Shown here in pieces: positions 48,615-62,610 of a stretch of DNA of 64,000 bases (position 1 is its first letter; every line of letters begins with the position of its first letter). The notes beneath the pieces are model-generated. The model searched no databases. It saw nothing but the letters and a program-made list of their open reading frames with translations, and was not told where the DNA came from. Origin of the DNA: Eudromia elegans (taxonomy: Eukaryota; Chordata; Aves; Tinamiformes; Tinamidae); contig PTEX01000012.1 in NCBI GenBank assembly GCA_003342815.1, positions 3,085,761 through 3,149,760 on the forward strand. Reading direction: 5' to 3'. The translations under genes and the position numbers were made by a program.

Positions 48615-51508
48615 AATAGGAAAAGATTGCTTTCCACTAGACATGTTAAGCCAATGTACTTTCCATCTTGACAGGGTCATCCAGAGCCTGGAGGAAAGTA
48701 TTTAAATCATCAATAAATGACCACTTTGCTCTGCTAGAGAGCTCGGTTCACTTCTCAAGATCCCATTTGTTATTTCTCAGTTGGACAAATTTTTATAGAG
48801 CAGAAGTGACCCTGAGTGTGAAGTAGGGGAGCAGATCAGTTGTGTGTCAGTGTCTCCAGGGAATGATGTTGGCCATTTTCAAAGGGTCTCCTCTGCAGTA
48901 GGACAAATTTGTGATTTTTGTTGTGATTTATAGTATATTGTGTAGATTTAGGTCTAGGTCAGAGAAGTTTTCAGAGGGTACAGAAGCATGGGTCATGTCA
49001 ACTCCATCTAGTTCACTGCTTTCAAGATGCAATGAAAATATTAGTAGATTGGGCCATTCGGATAACCCCAAAGCAATGTATTCTATAGCTCCTGTAGTAG
49101 AGTTTACGCCAAATACCTTCCTTTCTTCCTAGGGCCTTCAAGTTAGGGTCATCCTCCAAGAAGCTCTATTTATTAAGTCCCTCTTCCTTACGACAGTTGC
49201 TTTCTACTATTTTTGCTCTCTAATCCTTCTTCCCGCAAACTTATTCCTCTTCATCTCTCATCACAGTTTCAGTTTCCTGCCTTTCCTTTCCTTCTGAAAT
49301 CTGGGATGGTGTTGATTGCCCCTGCTCTTCTTAACAGTAACTGTTCTCTGTTCTGTCTGCTATCAAAGTGCAAAAAAAGTGAAATAACAAGTTAGTAGGT
49401 AGAAGGATGTTCAAGGAGTGGAAACATGGCTTTGTTGGCAGGGGTTTGGCTTGATGCCCTTTATATGTAGTTCTCATTTTGACCGTTTTGTTTGGTTTGG
49501 GGTTGACCTAGTTACTAGCTCCTGAAGTATTTTTAGCTATTTATATCCTATTTATATGCTTAAACATCTCTGAGGACTTTACTCGTTCTGTTCCTCTACT
49601 AAAATGAAGGCAATAATGCTTCCTGACCTATGGTCTTGTCTGTTCAGATAATAACCTGTTTGGGGTAGGGATTATTTTCTGGGCTTCTCTGTGTATTCCA
49701 GTGATGACTGGTTTCCAGTAAGATTACCCCATAAAAACATAGTGTACTGTTAATAATGCAAACACCATCTTTTGGTTTATCCGCTGATCAGTTCTTATAA
49801 GCAATTACAAACATCTCCTGAGTTCATTTCCTTTTTTTTTCCTTCAGTTATTTTTCTAACTGTATATAACTCATTGTTGCCAACTATGTGAAGAACTTGT
49901 CATGTTTTATTGTGATTTACCAATATTAGATTAATGAATCTTTTTGATTATTTCATTTTTCAAATTTTTGAAAGCAGGCAATATAAAAAAAACAGTGGAG
50001 CAGTGTGTATTAAACAGACTAAAATTGGAGAACTGTTGAATCCCCAAACTGATCTGAACTTTAATCTAGCAGGAAAGGGACACAATAAAATCTTGCTTTG
50101 AAGCTAGAGAAACTCAAATTAATAAAAATTTTTACATTTTAACTGTGAAAATAAATATAAGTTGTGACAAAGTATGTAAGATTGTGGAACATTTTCCTTT
50201 TCTTGAGTCTTTCTAAAACAGATGCTGTTGGATAAAGAGGAATGAAAGAATATTTGCCTAAATTACTGCTTGACCTCTAATAATGCAGGAAGTCATATTA
50301 CATTATTGTAATGGTTCCTTTGGCTTTAGAGCCTGTGAATTTTTGAGTCTATATATTTATTTCCTAACTGACCATTATCCTAATTCCCAAACCTCCCTCT
50401 ATACGACTGTTGAGTTGAAATCTAATATGCTGGTTTGTTATGTGCTTTGATTGACGGTCTTTAAATCAAAAGCCTCCTTTCTCTAGGACAGTGATCAGTA
50501 ATACTAAGCATAATATTTGAGTAATGGGTTTGGAAAGCTAGATTTCCTGAAATTGAACTGCAAAGTGTGATATTATAGCCAGATGATCAAATCATATCTG
50601 TGAAGATAAGTCTGCTTAAAATAAGCAGCTGAGCAAGGAGAAAATATGCAGCAATTGTGGTAGGAAAAAAAAAACCCAAAAAACACAAGGAGCACCTTAA
50701 AGAAAGCTAGTCTGGCAAGTATATATCTGCTTCCTAGTGCAAGTACTGCGAATTAGAGTCACCTGTGAAACAAAAGAAATTTAAAAATCTCTCTGTTTTA
50801 CCTGAGGGGTCAAGGAGTTAGAAGCAGTAGAAGTAGAGAAAGTGTATTATACAGGTATTTTTTTCTCCTTTCATGACAGTGTGAAAGATAAGCTGGCTGT
50901 TAATAAGTTGAATATTAATATTCACATCTTATAAAATCCTTATGAAAATGAGCTGCTTCAAGATCATCACATCTTGAGGGCTTTTGCAGAGGAATGTTGT
51001 ATTACTAAATCCTGTTTTACAATAGTGTAATTAAAATAAAAATATTATGAATAATCACTGTGGTAGAATTTGTAGCCCTACTTAGCATGGACATTATTTT
51101 TTGCCCTCATTTAAAACTGTACAGTACTACTGAGTGCATAGAATGGCCAGGGGCAACCTACTGCAGAGCTGACACATCTGTGCTTGAGCAGCAGAGACTG
51201 TTCTGTGACTTGTGCTGTATTTAGTATATAGTGCAGGATATTAGCAGTAACAGTCTGCTTAGGGATCACTTTTTCTTATAAGCAGTTGCATTATCTTCTC
51301 TGTCTCTTTTCATTCCCGCACAACTAAAGATTATATTAATCACTCATGTGTTGATGACTTCTTTGCTTATCTAAAATTCATTTTTAAAGAAAAAATTCTA
51401 AGATTATCATGTTGGATGCAATTTCACGCTGCATTTTGTTATTGCTGTATAATATTGATGTGCAAAACAATTAACTTATTTTCTTCTGTCTTTTTTTTTT
51501 CCCCACAG

Positions 51509-51574
51509 GGTGCAGCTTTAATTAGAATGTTGGCTAATTTTATGGGTCACTCTGTTTTTCAAATGGGCTTGCAA
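51509..51574 (+). CDS. TRHDE: TRHDE coding exon GAALIRM...GLQ
   Basis: A 66-base exon, exactly 22 codons, phase 0 at both ends. The acceptor is ccccacag after a ten-T run and the donor is gtaagt (from 51575). It encodes GAALIRMLANFMGHSVFQMG then LQ. GAALIRM directly follows the catalytic-tyrosine segment IAYKK of the previous exon and matches the M1 helix that starts KGA. I recall Arg in mammalian TRHDE where this copy has Met (FQMGLQ), a tolerable surface change that needs confirming. The next expected residues (DYLTIHKYGNAARNDLW-like) were not found downstream. Confidence 0.95.
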
Positions 51575-54500
51575 GTAAGTAAGGACATCTCTATGCTTCT
51601 GTAAGCTTTTTTTTCCCCTAATAATCTCTTTCTTTTGTTCTCTCTTAAAAAAAAAAGTTTACATTTATTTGTGGAAATATTTCTTGACTTTCGATCATCT
51701 GAGACACCAGCACGTCTCTGAAGCCCAATTTGATAGAAGTTGCTGAGTAGTGTAAACTAAAGAACATCATTGTCTCCATGAATGAAAGATCTATCTACAC
51801 TTTTCAGTGCACAAAGTAATGGCACTTTAACTGTTTTATTTCCATTTTGGACGTTTTGCAGTGTAGAAGCCATTTTCAGCCAGGTGCTACCTGTTATAAA
51901 GGTCAACCTGTAGAAAGAGTTACTTCTTTTCAATTATATTTACATGCAGATATGAGAATAATAATAAAAGTCAATCAAGCTAGAAAATCAAGCTATAAAA
52001 CCAGTAAAGTTTCTCAGATAAATATTTTTTTGCCTTCCTTTCTGCTCCTATTAAAATCCTTGAGATTTATTTTTACCTTTGATGAGCATGGAGTGCTCTG
52101 TGCCTTAATGATGTTTTGAAAACTCATTTTGCCTTTTAAAAGAAATTTGAAGGGTAACGTTTCTGTACGAAGAGAAAGAAATTCAGCATGCTGATTGCCA
52201 AGGCTGAACTATTTTCTGCAATAATTCAGGGCAAATGAATGTTTCGCAAACTATTTAAAAACAAACAAGACAAAGTATAAAAAACAATGTGGCTCTCAAT
52301 TCCATTGAAATCTGCTTGAGTAAATCATGTTGCAGGCAGCTGTGATTGATGAATTATGTATGATGCAGCCTGCTACTTAGAAGTGTCCTTTCAAGTAAAT
52401 TGATGTTCACCTGAAATACAATTATGCTAAGATAGAAAGAGCAATCAATCTTATCTGTTCTTAGTAAGCTTTTCATTTTGAAATTTAAATAAACTACATC
52501 TGAGATCAGGTCATATTTTAACACAATAATTCTACCTCTAATCAAAATGAATTGGAAGATAAAATATAAAACAGAAGTTTAAGAAATACACTAGTTATGT
52601 TCTAGAAAGCTGTGTTCAATGCAGTAAGCAATCAAAGGAATCCTGATGGGGAGGTATGACTTTTTTGGAGAGCTAATGAGACACTCAGGTTTTGAAGGAT
52701 AGCTTCATGGGATCCCATTGGCTCTTTCTGCTAGCCCTAACATCAGATCAGATCAGTTAGTTACTCTTCTTACTCAGGTAAAAGATCTTAAACTTAAGTT
52801 TTCCTTCACACAATTTTGTGCAAGCCAAGGATGAAATCCTCATGTCATGTGAGGCAGGGAGACTTCTGTCATTAGTCCAGCAAACTCCCTGTTCCAAGCA
52901 GAAGCTTTTTCTTGTGCAGATCGTTTATGCAGCAACTCAGCAGCACTTCTTTCCCAAAAGACATTTCACTCAAGATTTCTGAAGGAGAATAGTTTAATAC
53001 ATAAAACTCCAAACTGCTTTTGCTACTACCTTTTACAGATGCCTGAGAATTACAGTGTGAAATTTATCCTGAAATAAATTTAGAACAAAGCTTAGATCAA
53101 TGTGGAGGTAATTGCCATCAAGTTACAATGGAGTTTTGTTTTTCACTTTGAGCATTTCCTCTTATTTCTGCTTTTCAAACAAATTGAAAGAAATGAAATG
53201 GGATGAAAGAAAAGAATGACATTTCCATGTCAAAGAAAACAATCAGCAGTGCTAAAATGGAGAAAAATAGTTAGGGTAGCTATTAAGTTATGGAGAGACT
53301 TGGTCAGTACTTCTTGCTCTAGCTATGTTTTTGCTCTAGCTATGCTGAATTGCATAGGCTAGTGGAGGAAAAGGCTGTAAGTTGGTCTTACCATTCAGTC
53401 ATCACTGAAGGGAGTAATAAGCAATATAATTTTTGAGTGAGTTTTTCATCTGTAGCCTGTTATTCCTAATCTGTGTGCTTGAACTGGATTGCGACTGGTG
53501 TCATGACTACTGTCAGTTTATTACATTTAGTGGAAAACTTTATTGCTTTAGGACTAAAACCTCTTTGAGTTATATCAGTGTTTCTTTTTTTTATATTAAA
53601 CATGGAGATAACCTTGTGATTTGAAGGTTCAGCACTTACATGTGTTTAAAGAGGCATCTCCAATTCTAAGACTCTTCTAGATACATTGCATTTTTCTTAC
53701 ATTTAGTCTGAATATTTGAAGCCCCTTCTATATTACTGTACATTTGTCAGCATTGCATTTTATTTGCCATGTAGCAGCTCATTGATCACATAGATCTGTA
53801 TCCTTTTGAACTTCACATACTCCTATGTATATGTTCATCATTCACTCTGATTTAGTGCATCATCAGCAGTTGGAATTAGTTACCGTAGGAATCTTTGCTT
53901 CTGGGATGAATTAACAGCTTTTGTTCTTTAGGCTGCACTTTGTACATTTGGAAGAAGAATTTTCACACAGTTCCTTGGATATACACTGTCTTTTTTCGTG
54001 CTGCTGAGTGACCGCTGTATTGAAACAAATTGGTCAACCTTTCAGAAGAGCTGTCTGGGGGAATGTGAAAGGCAGGCCATTAAATATAGCAAGGTTCAGA
54101 TTTCAGTCATATTTTACTATCATAAAAGCAGCTAGTTAGTTTCTTTCATATCATGTTGTGTATTATCTCCTGCTTTTTAGACACACCTGTGCATGCCCAT
54201 GTTCTACTTTGAATTGTTTTGGCAGTCAGGAATGTGAAACTGTCAGAAGCATTGTAGGTAGAGCTCTCATGCTATTTTTCATATTGCTTCTCTGCAGAAT
54301 TTTAGTAGCAGAAGAAATGCTTCCTCTGTTTCCACAGTTTACTTTTGAATTATTTTTACATGGCATGTTAAATAGATTTCAGTGTACCCATTTTATCTAC
54401 TTTTTAAATCTTTCTTTCTATTTCATGACAGTCAACTATTTGATATTAGATATCCTGAGGAATAGACTCTTCCGTAAAAACAAAAGAATCTGGCACTTTA

Positions 54501-55056
54501 GGATTAGATTCCCCAGCAGAGCAGTGCAGATGGAAATGCCTTCTCCTCTGCTCAGTTGGAAGATGCAACTTGTGCCACCAAGCAGGATCATATTTACAGG
54601 CCTAACAGATCTCTGGTGCTGCAGCTCTGCTTGCTAGTGTATTTAGCACATGTTAAGTAATGTCCTTTTTAGCTGAATTCTGCACGCATTTGCTGTGGTT
54701 TTAGAAGAACGCTAAGTGTATGACTATGTCTTTTAGGTGCCTAATGTCTTACATCATTATATCACTATGGGCATAATAGTTGTGACCTGCCCTTAAGCTA
54801 ATTGCTATTGATCGTTTTATTTTTTTCAAACTGCCTCAGTTCTACTGACATTTGTCACTGGGACAACCTGAGGATGTTAAAAGTAGAATGTAGGAAACCT
54901 TTTAGAGGTGACATCATTGTTTCATGCTTGTCATAAGAGATTGATAACCTCTTCTGCTTCCTTCTGTTTTATCATGCTTCTACTTTACATCACACTGGAT
55001 TTGGGGTTTACATTTGCTGAATGAACTCAGTGCTAGTTTTCTCTTTGTTTGATTTG

Positions 55057-55085
55057 TTTGTCCTACATTTTCTATGTAGGACAAA
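55057..55085. repeat. Perfect 12-bp inverted repeat with 5-base loop
   Basis: tttgtcctacat (55057-55068), loop tttct, then atgtaggacaaa (55074-55085). The arms pair without mismatch. The stem is too short for a typical microRNA precursor, and no T-run follows. Confidence 0.95.
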
Positions 55086-57121
55086 GCTTCATTCTGTTCA
55101 CAGAGCGAACCTCACTAACTTAATACGTCCTCTGTTCAATACTTTGGTATAGCTTTCATTCATTCTGTATCCCCAGTCTTAATAGCTAGATATGTTCTGA
55201 TCCGAAATGCAGACTTTACTTGTGATATTGTTCCTAAATGTTAACCAATATTGTATCCGATATCAGAGTGCATCACCAACTGTAGACTAACAGAAGACCC
55301 TCAGGGAAAGGCAAAGGATGGTTCTAGACTTATTTTGTGACTGGAGCTCTAGAACCACAGAAATTTTAAATCTCATTAGTTCGGAGTATTCAATATGCGA
55401 TGTTCAGTACTCCATTTTTACCTCCTATATTTCTTAGCTATTATGGCTCAGAACACCTTGTATATTCAAAGCACAGCTTCTGCTGTCTTCATCTTTAAGC
55501 TCTCAACATTGGTGCAGCTCAGCAGGGAAATCAAGGTGGAGCTCCAGAAGAAGTGGATCGTGCAGTTAATTTTGCTATAGCTACATTAATGAGAATTCAA
55601 TGCTTGCATTGAATACATACCAGTGTGATTGACATTAAAAGTTTCCATGAATGTTGGGCATCTTTTTGAAAACCTGAGAGGATATTCATTTGAAATACTC
55701 ATCATTATGAACTACTTCTGATCCTCAGAACACACTTTGCATTGGTTTGGATCACTGTGTTCAGCACTTCTACACTTCTTAAATAATGCACCCACAATTA
55801 AAATAGCCACTGTTCATGGTGGCTGTAGTTTTTGTCCTGTGTAATATAGGTGCCTAGTGCAGTGCATCTTTCCTCACAGTGTTGCATAACCAGAATATTC
55901 TAATTTGATTATATTGACTCCTCTCCCTCCATTCAATTCTACTTTCTATCCCCTGGTGTTTGGATCAGACAGCTTTCTTCTCGGGCTGTTGGGGTGCCTT
56001 CTTGCAGTAGGATTGCATGGAGACAGAACAGACAGGCTCTGCAGTTCTATTTTAGACTCTAACCTCACCATAAGCATAAGGTGTGAGCCATCATTATACA
56101 AGAGAAAGACAGTCTAGCTGCTAGATCATCTAAAGTTGACCAGTTCGAGAAGAAAGCATGTTTCTAAAAGATCACTTTTCTTCTAACCTTCAAATCTCTG
56201 CTCTGGTGCTTCAAAGCAGTAGAGTTTCTCAAAGAACAGTGCCAAGAACATGTAAAATGAGGCATTTTTTTCCATATTTTAATTTTTTGTGTTGACTGGA
56301 ATTTTAGAGAAGTAGTCAGTCTAAGACAAACATTTTGAAGAAAAGATTTCTGCCCAAAGAATTAATTACATTTTAGCCAAATAGGAACTGGCAATGTGAA
56401 GAGCTACAGTGGGAAGGCTCTGCTAAACCTCAGCAGCAGACGATACTGCCAAGCACTGACTTTGCGAGCAAGGTTACAGCCAGTGTTGTAGTCATTAGGA
56501 GGAAACGGTGCTGTCTTTCAGTCCACATAAAAAGTTATCAGAGCTAAAGCTTCTTTCAGAAAGAAATAATAAGCGTACAACTTTCCTTGTTATGTTTGCT
56601 TCCTCCAAGCATTGTCACAATGTTACAATCACCCATATTCCATACAGCACGTGCATGCTCACTTGATGTGCTTTCAGTGAGCTCCCTCTTTTTCTGTTGC
56701 ATGTGAAATTCAGTTACAACTATTTTCCCCTTCATTTTTATTATGGGAATTATGAGGAAAGATTTTAGGTATGCCTTCTCAGATAACGTCAGTGGGCCAA
56801 GAGGCTATTTAAGAATATGTTTTCTTTCTGAATAAGATTATACTGTTTTTGTGATAGGATTGGAGTAGCAACCTTGTCTCTGTTGCTATGAAGCAGCACA
56901 AAGGAATTCACACGGCGCAGGGAAGTACATATTTTGTGTGCGATTCCGCCACCCTTGTGCAATCAAAATTTTCATTAGCTCCGTGGAAGTCAATGAATAT
57001 CTCCAGCACAAAGATTGCAAGAGTGAACTCCCAGTTAATGCTTAGTGTGTTTAAGGAGTTCAATAAATAAATCTGCTTTTGCTCAGCCTTGTGGAGGATA
57101 TTGAAAAAAAAAAGAAACAAA

Positions 57122-57135
57122 CCCCCCCCCCCCCC
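57122..57135. repeat. C14 homopolymer
   Basis: Fourteen consecutive C after gaaacaaac, flanked upstream by an A-run and downstream (57164-57182) by a CT repeat. Long C runs are rare and error-prone in sequencing. Confidence 0.95.
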
Positions 57136-60100
57136 AACTGAACAGAACAGGCTCTGGACTGCCTGTCTTTCTCTCTCTCTCTGTGTACTCTTAACATTCA
57201 GTTGCAACAATTAAGTAATGATGCTTCCCTGCTACATGCGGAAGGCTCCTGGGAAGACTGGTGGAATGTCTACACTTGGGCCAGCGAAAGCAGTCCATGA
57301 AGGACATGCCTCAGAGCCATGTCAGAGCACCCTCAGTGCCACCACTTCATCTCCTGTACTGTCTTGTGCTTATGTGCAGCCTCCTGCAAAAGCTCATTGT
57401 CGTCTATTGCCTTTTACACTGATCAGTCTCTAAATAAGAAGCTGCTGCATAGCAGAGGCTGGAACTTTGCTGTCTTCGTTTCCAGCCCTGTGTCCTGAAC
57501 AGGAGATTTCAGCATCACATGGCCTCGTGCTATCTGTCTGTTAAATGATATGTTTTTAAGAGATTTTTTTTTTAAAAAAAAAACAGAGTGAGGCATACAC
57601 AGTGGAATATAAACAAGTATAAGTGAGAAAGGTTTTTTTAGGTTTGGCGGCTATGTGTTACAATATCAAATGTAGCTTTAGTCTCTTTGTTGTATGCAGG
57701 TCTTCTCCACAATGAATAAATGTTTGCCAGATTGTCAAAAAAATGAGTAACTTACAAGGAATCTTGAAGTTTCACTGTTAGTGTTTTTCCCACCTAATTA
57801 TTCACTGTCACAGGAAAATGTTGCGGCATATTATGATCTAGATGCAAAGACATGCAAATCCTCTTCTAAATGATGTTCTCAAGTGATTTCTAGTGACCCC
57901 TCTCATATTCGATAGCATTAAAACAGTGTTTCTCATTCTGGGGTATCTGTTGGAATTTTATTGCGGAAAGGTGCAGCAGAATTTTTTGTATGCTTAGCAA
58001 TCCATTGGCATAGCACAGGTTAATGTAGAGGAATGAGCAGCCAGCCTGTCACAATTAGCAAGTGCCATCCAAATATCTCTAGAAAACATTTCATCACTTC
58101 TTCTGTGTGCATTAAAAATACATTCATTGAGCAATATCTGTGTTCAGGTTCAAATGTATTATACGGAACCAAACAAGGCAGAACTAAAATGGATGCACAA
58201 ATCCAGTCAAATATATGCAGTTCAATTTCAAGCAGTATTTTATTTCTGTAAAGTTTGTTCTTAGTTCAGTAGTTTAGTACCACTACCAAATAATACATCA
58301 AACACATTTTTTCCTCTAAAGAAAAACTTAATATACTAGCAGGTATACTGCAGAGCAGACGCCATCAGACTCTGCTAGGCAATAACCACTAACTCTGCAA
58401 TGCTTCTAACAGTTCCCTGTAGACTTCCAATGCAAATTGTTTTGCCACCGCACTGCAATTTGCTGTTGCCATATTTCAAAATGGAACCTCCTTCCTCTTC
58501 GTGTTAGTAGCTAATAGGAAAGCTGAATTTTATAAGGGAAATAAAACTCTTTATTTAGTAATTCTAATTTTAATAAGAGTTCCCAGCAAAGCAGGATGTA
58601 TTTTAAAGTAGTATATATGACACTACAAATTTACCTGAGTACCAATTTTGAATCTGTTTTATTTGAGTGCCCCATTCACATTGGATTTACTTAGTTGCAA
58701 TTTAGAGCAATGTATATTGCAAAATTGAATATTTTACAGTGTTTAGAGGTTTGATTCTTTCCTCACATTGGAATGAAAATGACAAAGCCATATTGATTTC
58801 ATCTGAGTTGCTCCTGATTTACAGTACTGTTCCCTTTCCTTATGAACAAGAAGCGTATGCAATGAAGTAAGCGGTCCCCCTGACTTAGTGATTGCTCGTT
58901 CTATCCTTTGCTTTTTTGAGCTAAGTTCTCTTGTGTCTCAGCATGGATAGAGAGCTGATTAGAACATGGCTTGAGTCCTATCTGTATTCTTCACCTCAGT
59001 ATTATATTTTGAACACCATATGTGAGATATTCAAAAACTCTTAATGTTGCCATAACAATTTTCTCACAAAAATCTATACTGAAAATCCCACTGACCCATT
59101 AAATGCCAAAATGGCAAAACTATCTTATTATCTTATTATTGCCATAGTTTGTGGGAGTATTATACACTACAGTGGAAAAAGGACAACATAAAATACTATA
59201 GCATGCTGGCCTATTCAGCATCACTGGCTCTATAGAAAATTAAGATTTCTTTCTATATGTGGTTCACTCTTCCTTACAGCTTGTTGTTTGCGTATGGTGG
59301 TTTATTTTGAGATATGACATGTTGACAGTGGGAAAATCATTAAATATACCTCTTGAAAATAAAGGGCTGGATTTTCAGCCAGTGTACATGGCACTGACTT
59401 CCATCACTAGACCCTTATGCATTTGCTGAGATACTAGTCCAAACAGAAGGCAGAATGCAACTGAGTGCATATTTGCGATATGCAAGTGAATATTTGCATA
59501 ATACATCTGAAGCATGTTGCATACCTGTCAGGCTATGTTTAATCTTTTTATCATTTTCTTTTTTTTTTTCTTTAACCTTTTTATACTTCCAAATCTGTAA
59601 ATTTACTGGGAAGATACTGGTGTATTGGACATGCCTCTCCAACATGTTTGTCGTGGTAGCCCTGTTGAATTATTAGCAGCATTGTAATTCCAAGCTGCTA
59701 AATGTTTTCAATGACATAATGCAACTGATGGTTAAGGTATAGATCTGGATAAAATACTTGTTATAGAACTGTGAATGTATAAAGAAAAGATGAAATAATT
59801 CTTTGGTATCATTGCCTGAAGAATAGACAAAATAGACTCTGAGAAGATGAAAAAAGGACAAAAAACAGGCCTGTGTTCCCAGATCTCTTTTAGAGATCCC
59901 CACTTTCAAGAAGTGACAGCAAGAATTACTATGTAGTTTCAAATATGTTGGCAAAGAAGTTTCTATTTGGAAGATATTCAGTGGGTAACTCCACTGATAT
60001 GTGTCAAATTGTTAGATGTAAGGAGAAAAAAATGTTTTATAATTATATAATTATGCATAGCAGCTATATACTTTACAGGTTCAAAGCTTTATAAAATATT

Positions 60101-62179
60101 ATTTCCAAATTTTATTTTTAATGTTAATCAAACAAAATTTAAGCTCTATCTATACCACTTCAAAGGAAAGTTCATTCAAAGTAACTGAAGATGTGAACTG
60201 TAATTGGATTAATTAACCTCGTTGCAGCCATTCATAGTCATTCATTATAGTCAGTCATTCAAAACTGGTTATCTTTATTTGTTTTAATTCATAGCATTAA
60301 GAATGTGGTTTGATGATGCTGATTTTAATCTACTTCTGTTCTCAATGAGTGTCCTTGTATAGTTTTCAATGTAGTTTAACTATGTGAACTGGTAAATTTA
60401 ACTATAAAAATTAATGTATTGATGAGAGGTGGTACTATACAGCTGTGAGAATGAAAAGAGCATTTCAGGGTCTTCTTTAGAGAAATGACACTGACTTCAC
60501 TATAAGTTTTTTTCTTTTTCTGAAACGTGACACTTCATTGACACATCCGTGTTCTCGTCAGTGCTGCCTCCAGCTGCTCATTGCTGTCTAGTGCCCTGTC
60601 ACTGATACGGGCAAAACACTTTGTAGTCTTTGGGGCAAATTTGATAAGGGAAGAAAAGCCCAGTTGGTGCAGAATAGTAGTGTTACTTTCTCTGCAGATC
60701 ATTTCAGACATCTGGTTTGCAAAATAGCCTCAGAAGAAGGCGAATTGGGACAAGGAGGAACAGTGAATTGTGATACTTAGTCTGGCAGTATCACTGATTT
60801 TAAAATGATAGCTCAAAAGAGATACAGGAAAATGTTTTGGTGATATTCCTGTGTATAAAATGTATATGACAGTTTCAATACTGGCTTATATCCTGAGGAC
60901 CATATAAACTGCAGCTATGCCCATATATCTTATGTGGCTGCCATTTTAATATCATTTTGATGCTGATTTTTGTTACTGTTGGCTGAAATTCTTTTGTTTA
61001 TTAGTTCAATTCCTATTATCTTGGTAGTTAACTAATAATTTCCTTTTGTTGTTGTTGTTAGAGGAGTATTTTAATATTCGATTAAAATGTAGGAAGGATA
61101 TCAATATTTTTGATCTTTGGGTAGAACTCACTCATGAAAATTAAAACATATTTCATAACTTCAGGGTAATCTGTAGATTGTGTTTTGTGTTAAAGCTTAA
61201 AAATACAAATTTCCTGGAGAATGAACCTACTGGATTTGATAGCCAGAGCCCTAGGGCCTGGTCTCCACCTGATCTGAATGTTTTTATTGGCTATTCCAAA
61301 TCTCAAGTCAGGCACAGCAGTCATACATAAAACTCTTCAACATGAGCACTGAAAGTCTACTTTCTAGACTGAAAGTAGGAGGAGTGAAATACAAAAGACT
61401 GAGGCAGAAGCAATACTGCCATTTCCTGAGCCCTGAGAAACAAGAGGGATATATTCAGAGGGCATTGCCATCAGAGTTTGATGCTGAAATATTTGCTACT
61501 TGTTGCTCAGTCATTTTAAGTATGTTTAAGTAACTGGGAACTGAATTTCCCAGTTATCTTTAGCAGAAAACTTGACGTTATTAAACTATTGATCAGATTT
61601 AGACTTCAGCACCATTCAGGTAAGTTGGTAGCCATTACTTCAGTCATGCAATCAACTTTTTACAGATAAACTAAGAAAGTTCATCCTAGCACTGGTGTTT
61701 CAATTGCTAGTTATAGATTTGAAGTCTCACCTTAGAATAAGATACATCTTTGGAGACTTATTCCCCCATTTACACTTTTTAACATCCTCTGCTTTTATCA
61801 GTCACCACCTTTTACTAGCCATGAATGTTATCATGTTTGAATGGTACCATAGTTCATTTTCTTAAACCAATAGGCTCAATCCTTAGCAGTACTGAGAGAA
61901 ATAAAATTGCAAAGAGATAAAAGACTTCTTCTTTATAAGTAATCTTCTGTTCTTAAAAAGCTCTAATGCAATAATGGGTCTGCAGGCTTAATCAATGCAC
62001 TATTACTAAAAACATCCTTCAAAATCCTTTAGCCTTCTTTTGCACTATGTATGCTACTATTTCTACCTCTATTCAAGCTATCTGCTTCTGTATTCAAGTA
62101 ATAAAATAATTTCAAAAGTATTAAGGCTTTTAATTTTATTCATAGATTGAGATAATTATTTGACAAAGCTTTATATTGT

Positions 62180-62226
62180 AGTATATATGTATATGTAGTA
62201 TATATGTATATGTGTATATATATATA
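62180..62226. repeat. TA/TATG-rich simple repeat
   Basis: Irregular tatatg and tata units over 47 bases. It is self-complementary and slippage-prone. Confidence 0.9.
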
Positions 62227-62571
62227 GTTTTCCCAAGAACTTAGATTTTGGTTGTGCGTAAATGGGCTTCATTTTCCTGGCATAACAGATTTTGGATTTC
62301 TTTTCAGTGTTTGGTATTAGAGAGTATTGAAATAGATGTCACAAAACCACTTTATTACGTTTTATTACTGGTAAGGGTGAAGAGACCACGTTCTGTTATT
62401 CTTTTTACCTAAGAGTGGTTTCATGTTTTGATGCTAAGATGGTAGGAACAGTGAGTACAGGAAGAGGCTTGCAAAAACATATGATCATCATTTTTGTGTG
62501 TCTGTTTAATTTTCACGTTGAGTGACACTTTGGGCCATGGTCTGTGAGCTTTTTTCTTACTGCCCCATGGC

Positions 62572-62610
62572 AAAAAAAACCCCCCAAAACCCCCCAAAAA
62601 ACCCCAAAAA
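62572..62610. repeat. C4-6/A4-8 alternating tract
   Basis: Alternating A and C blocks: A8, C6, A4, C6, A6, C4, A5. The minus strand is G4-G6 blocks separated by T, similar in form to ciliate-type telomere repeats but only three blocks long. Confidence 0.95.

Larger units (their letters stand above)
30792..51508 (+). other. TRHDE intron between the EKQRF exon and the GAALIRM exon
   Basis: 20,717 bases, GT-AG (gtagga ... ccccacag after a strong T-run at 51491-51500). It is the richest repeat region of the window, with two sense CR1 copies, poly-T tracts, a purine-rich patch, short tandem repeats and a 20-bp palindrome. The remainder is AT-rich unique sequence with no recognised gene. One run of five N lies at 36885-36889. 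Confidence 0.9.

Noticed and set aside
55395-55580. Plus-strand frame with a charged stretch (SREIKVELQKKW)
   Set aside because: Too short, with no exon-like boundaries, and not the expected next TRHDE exon.
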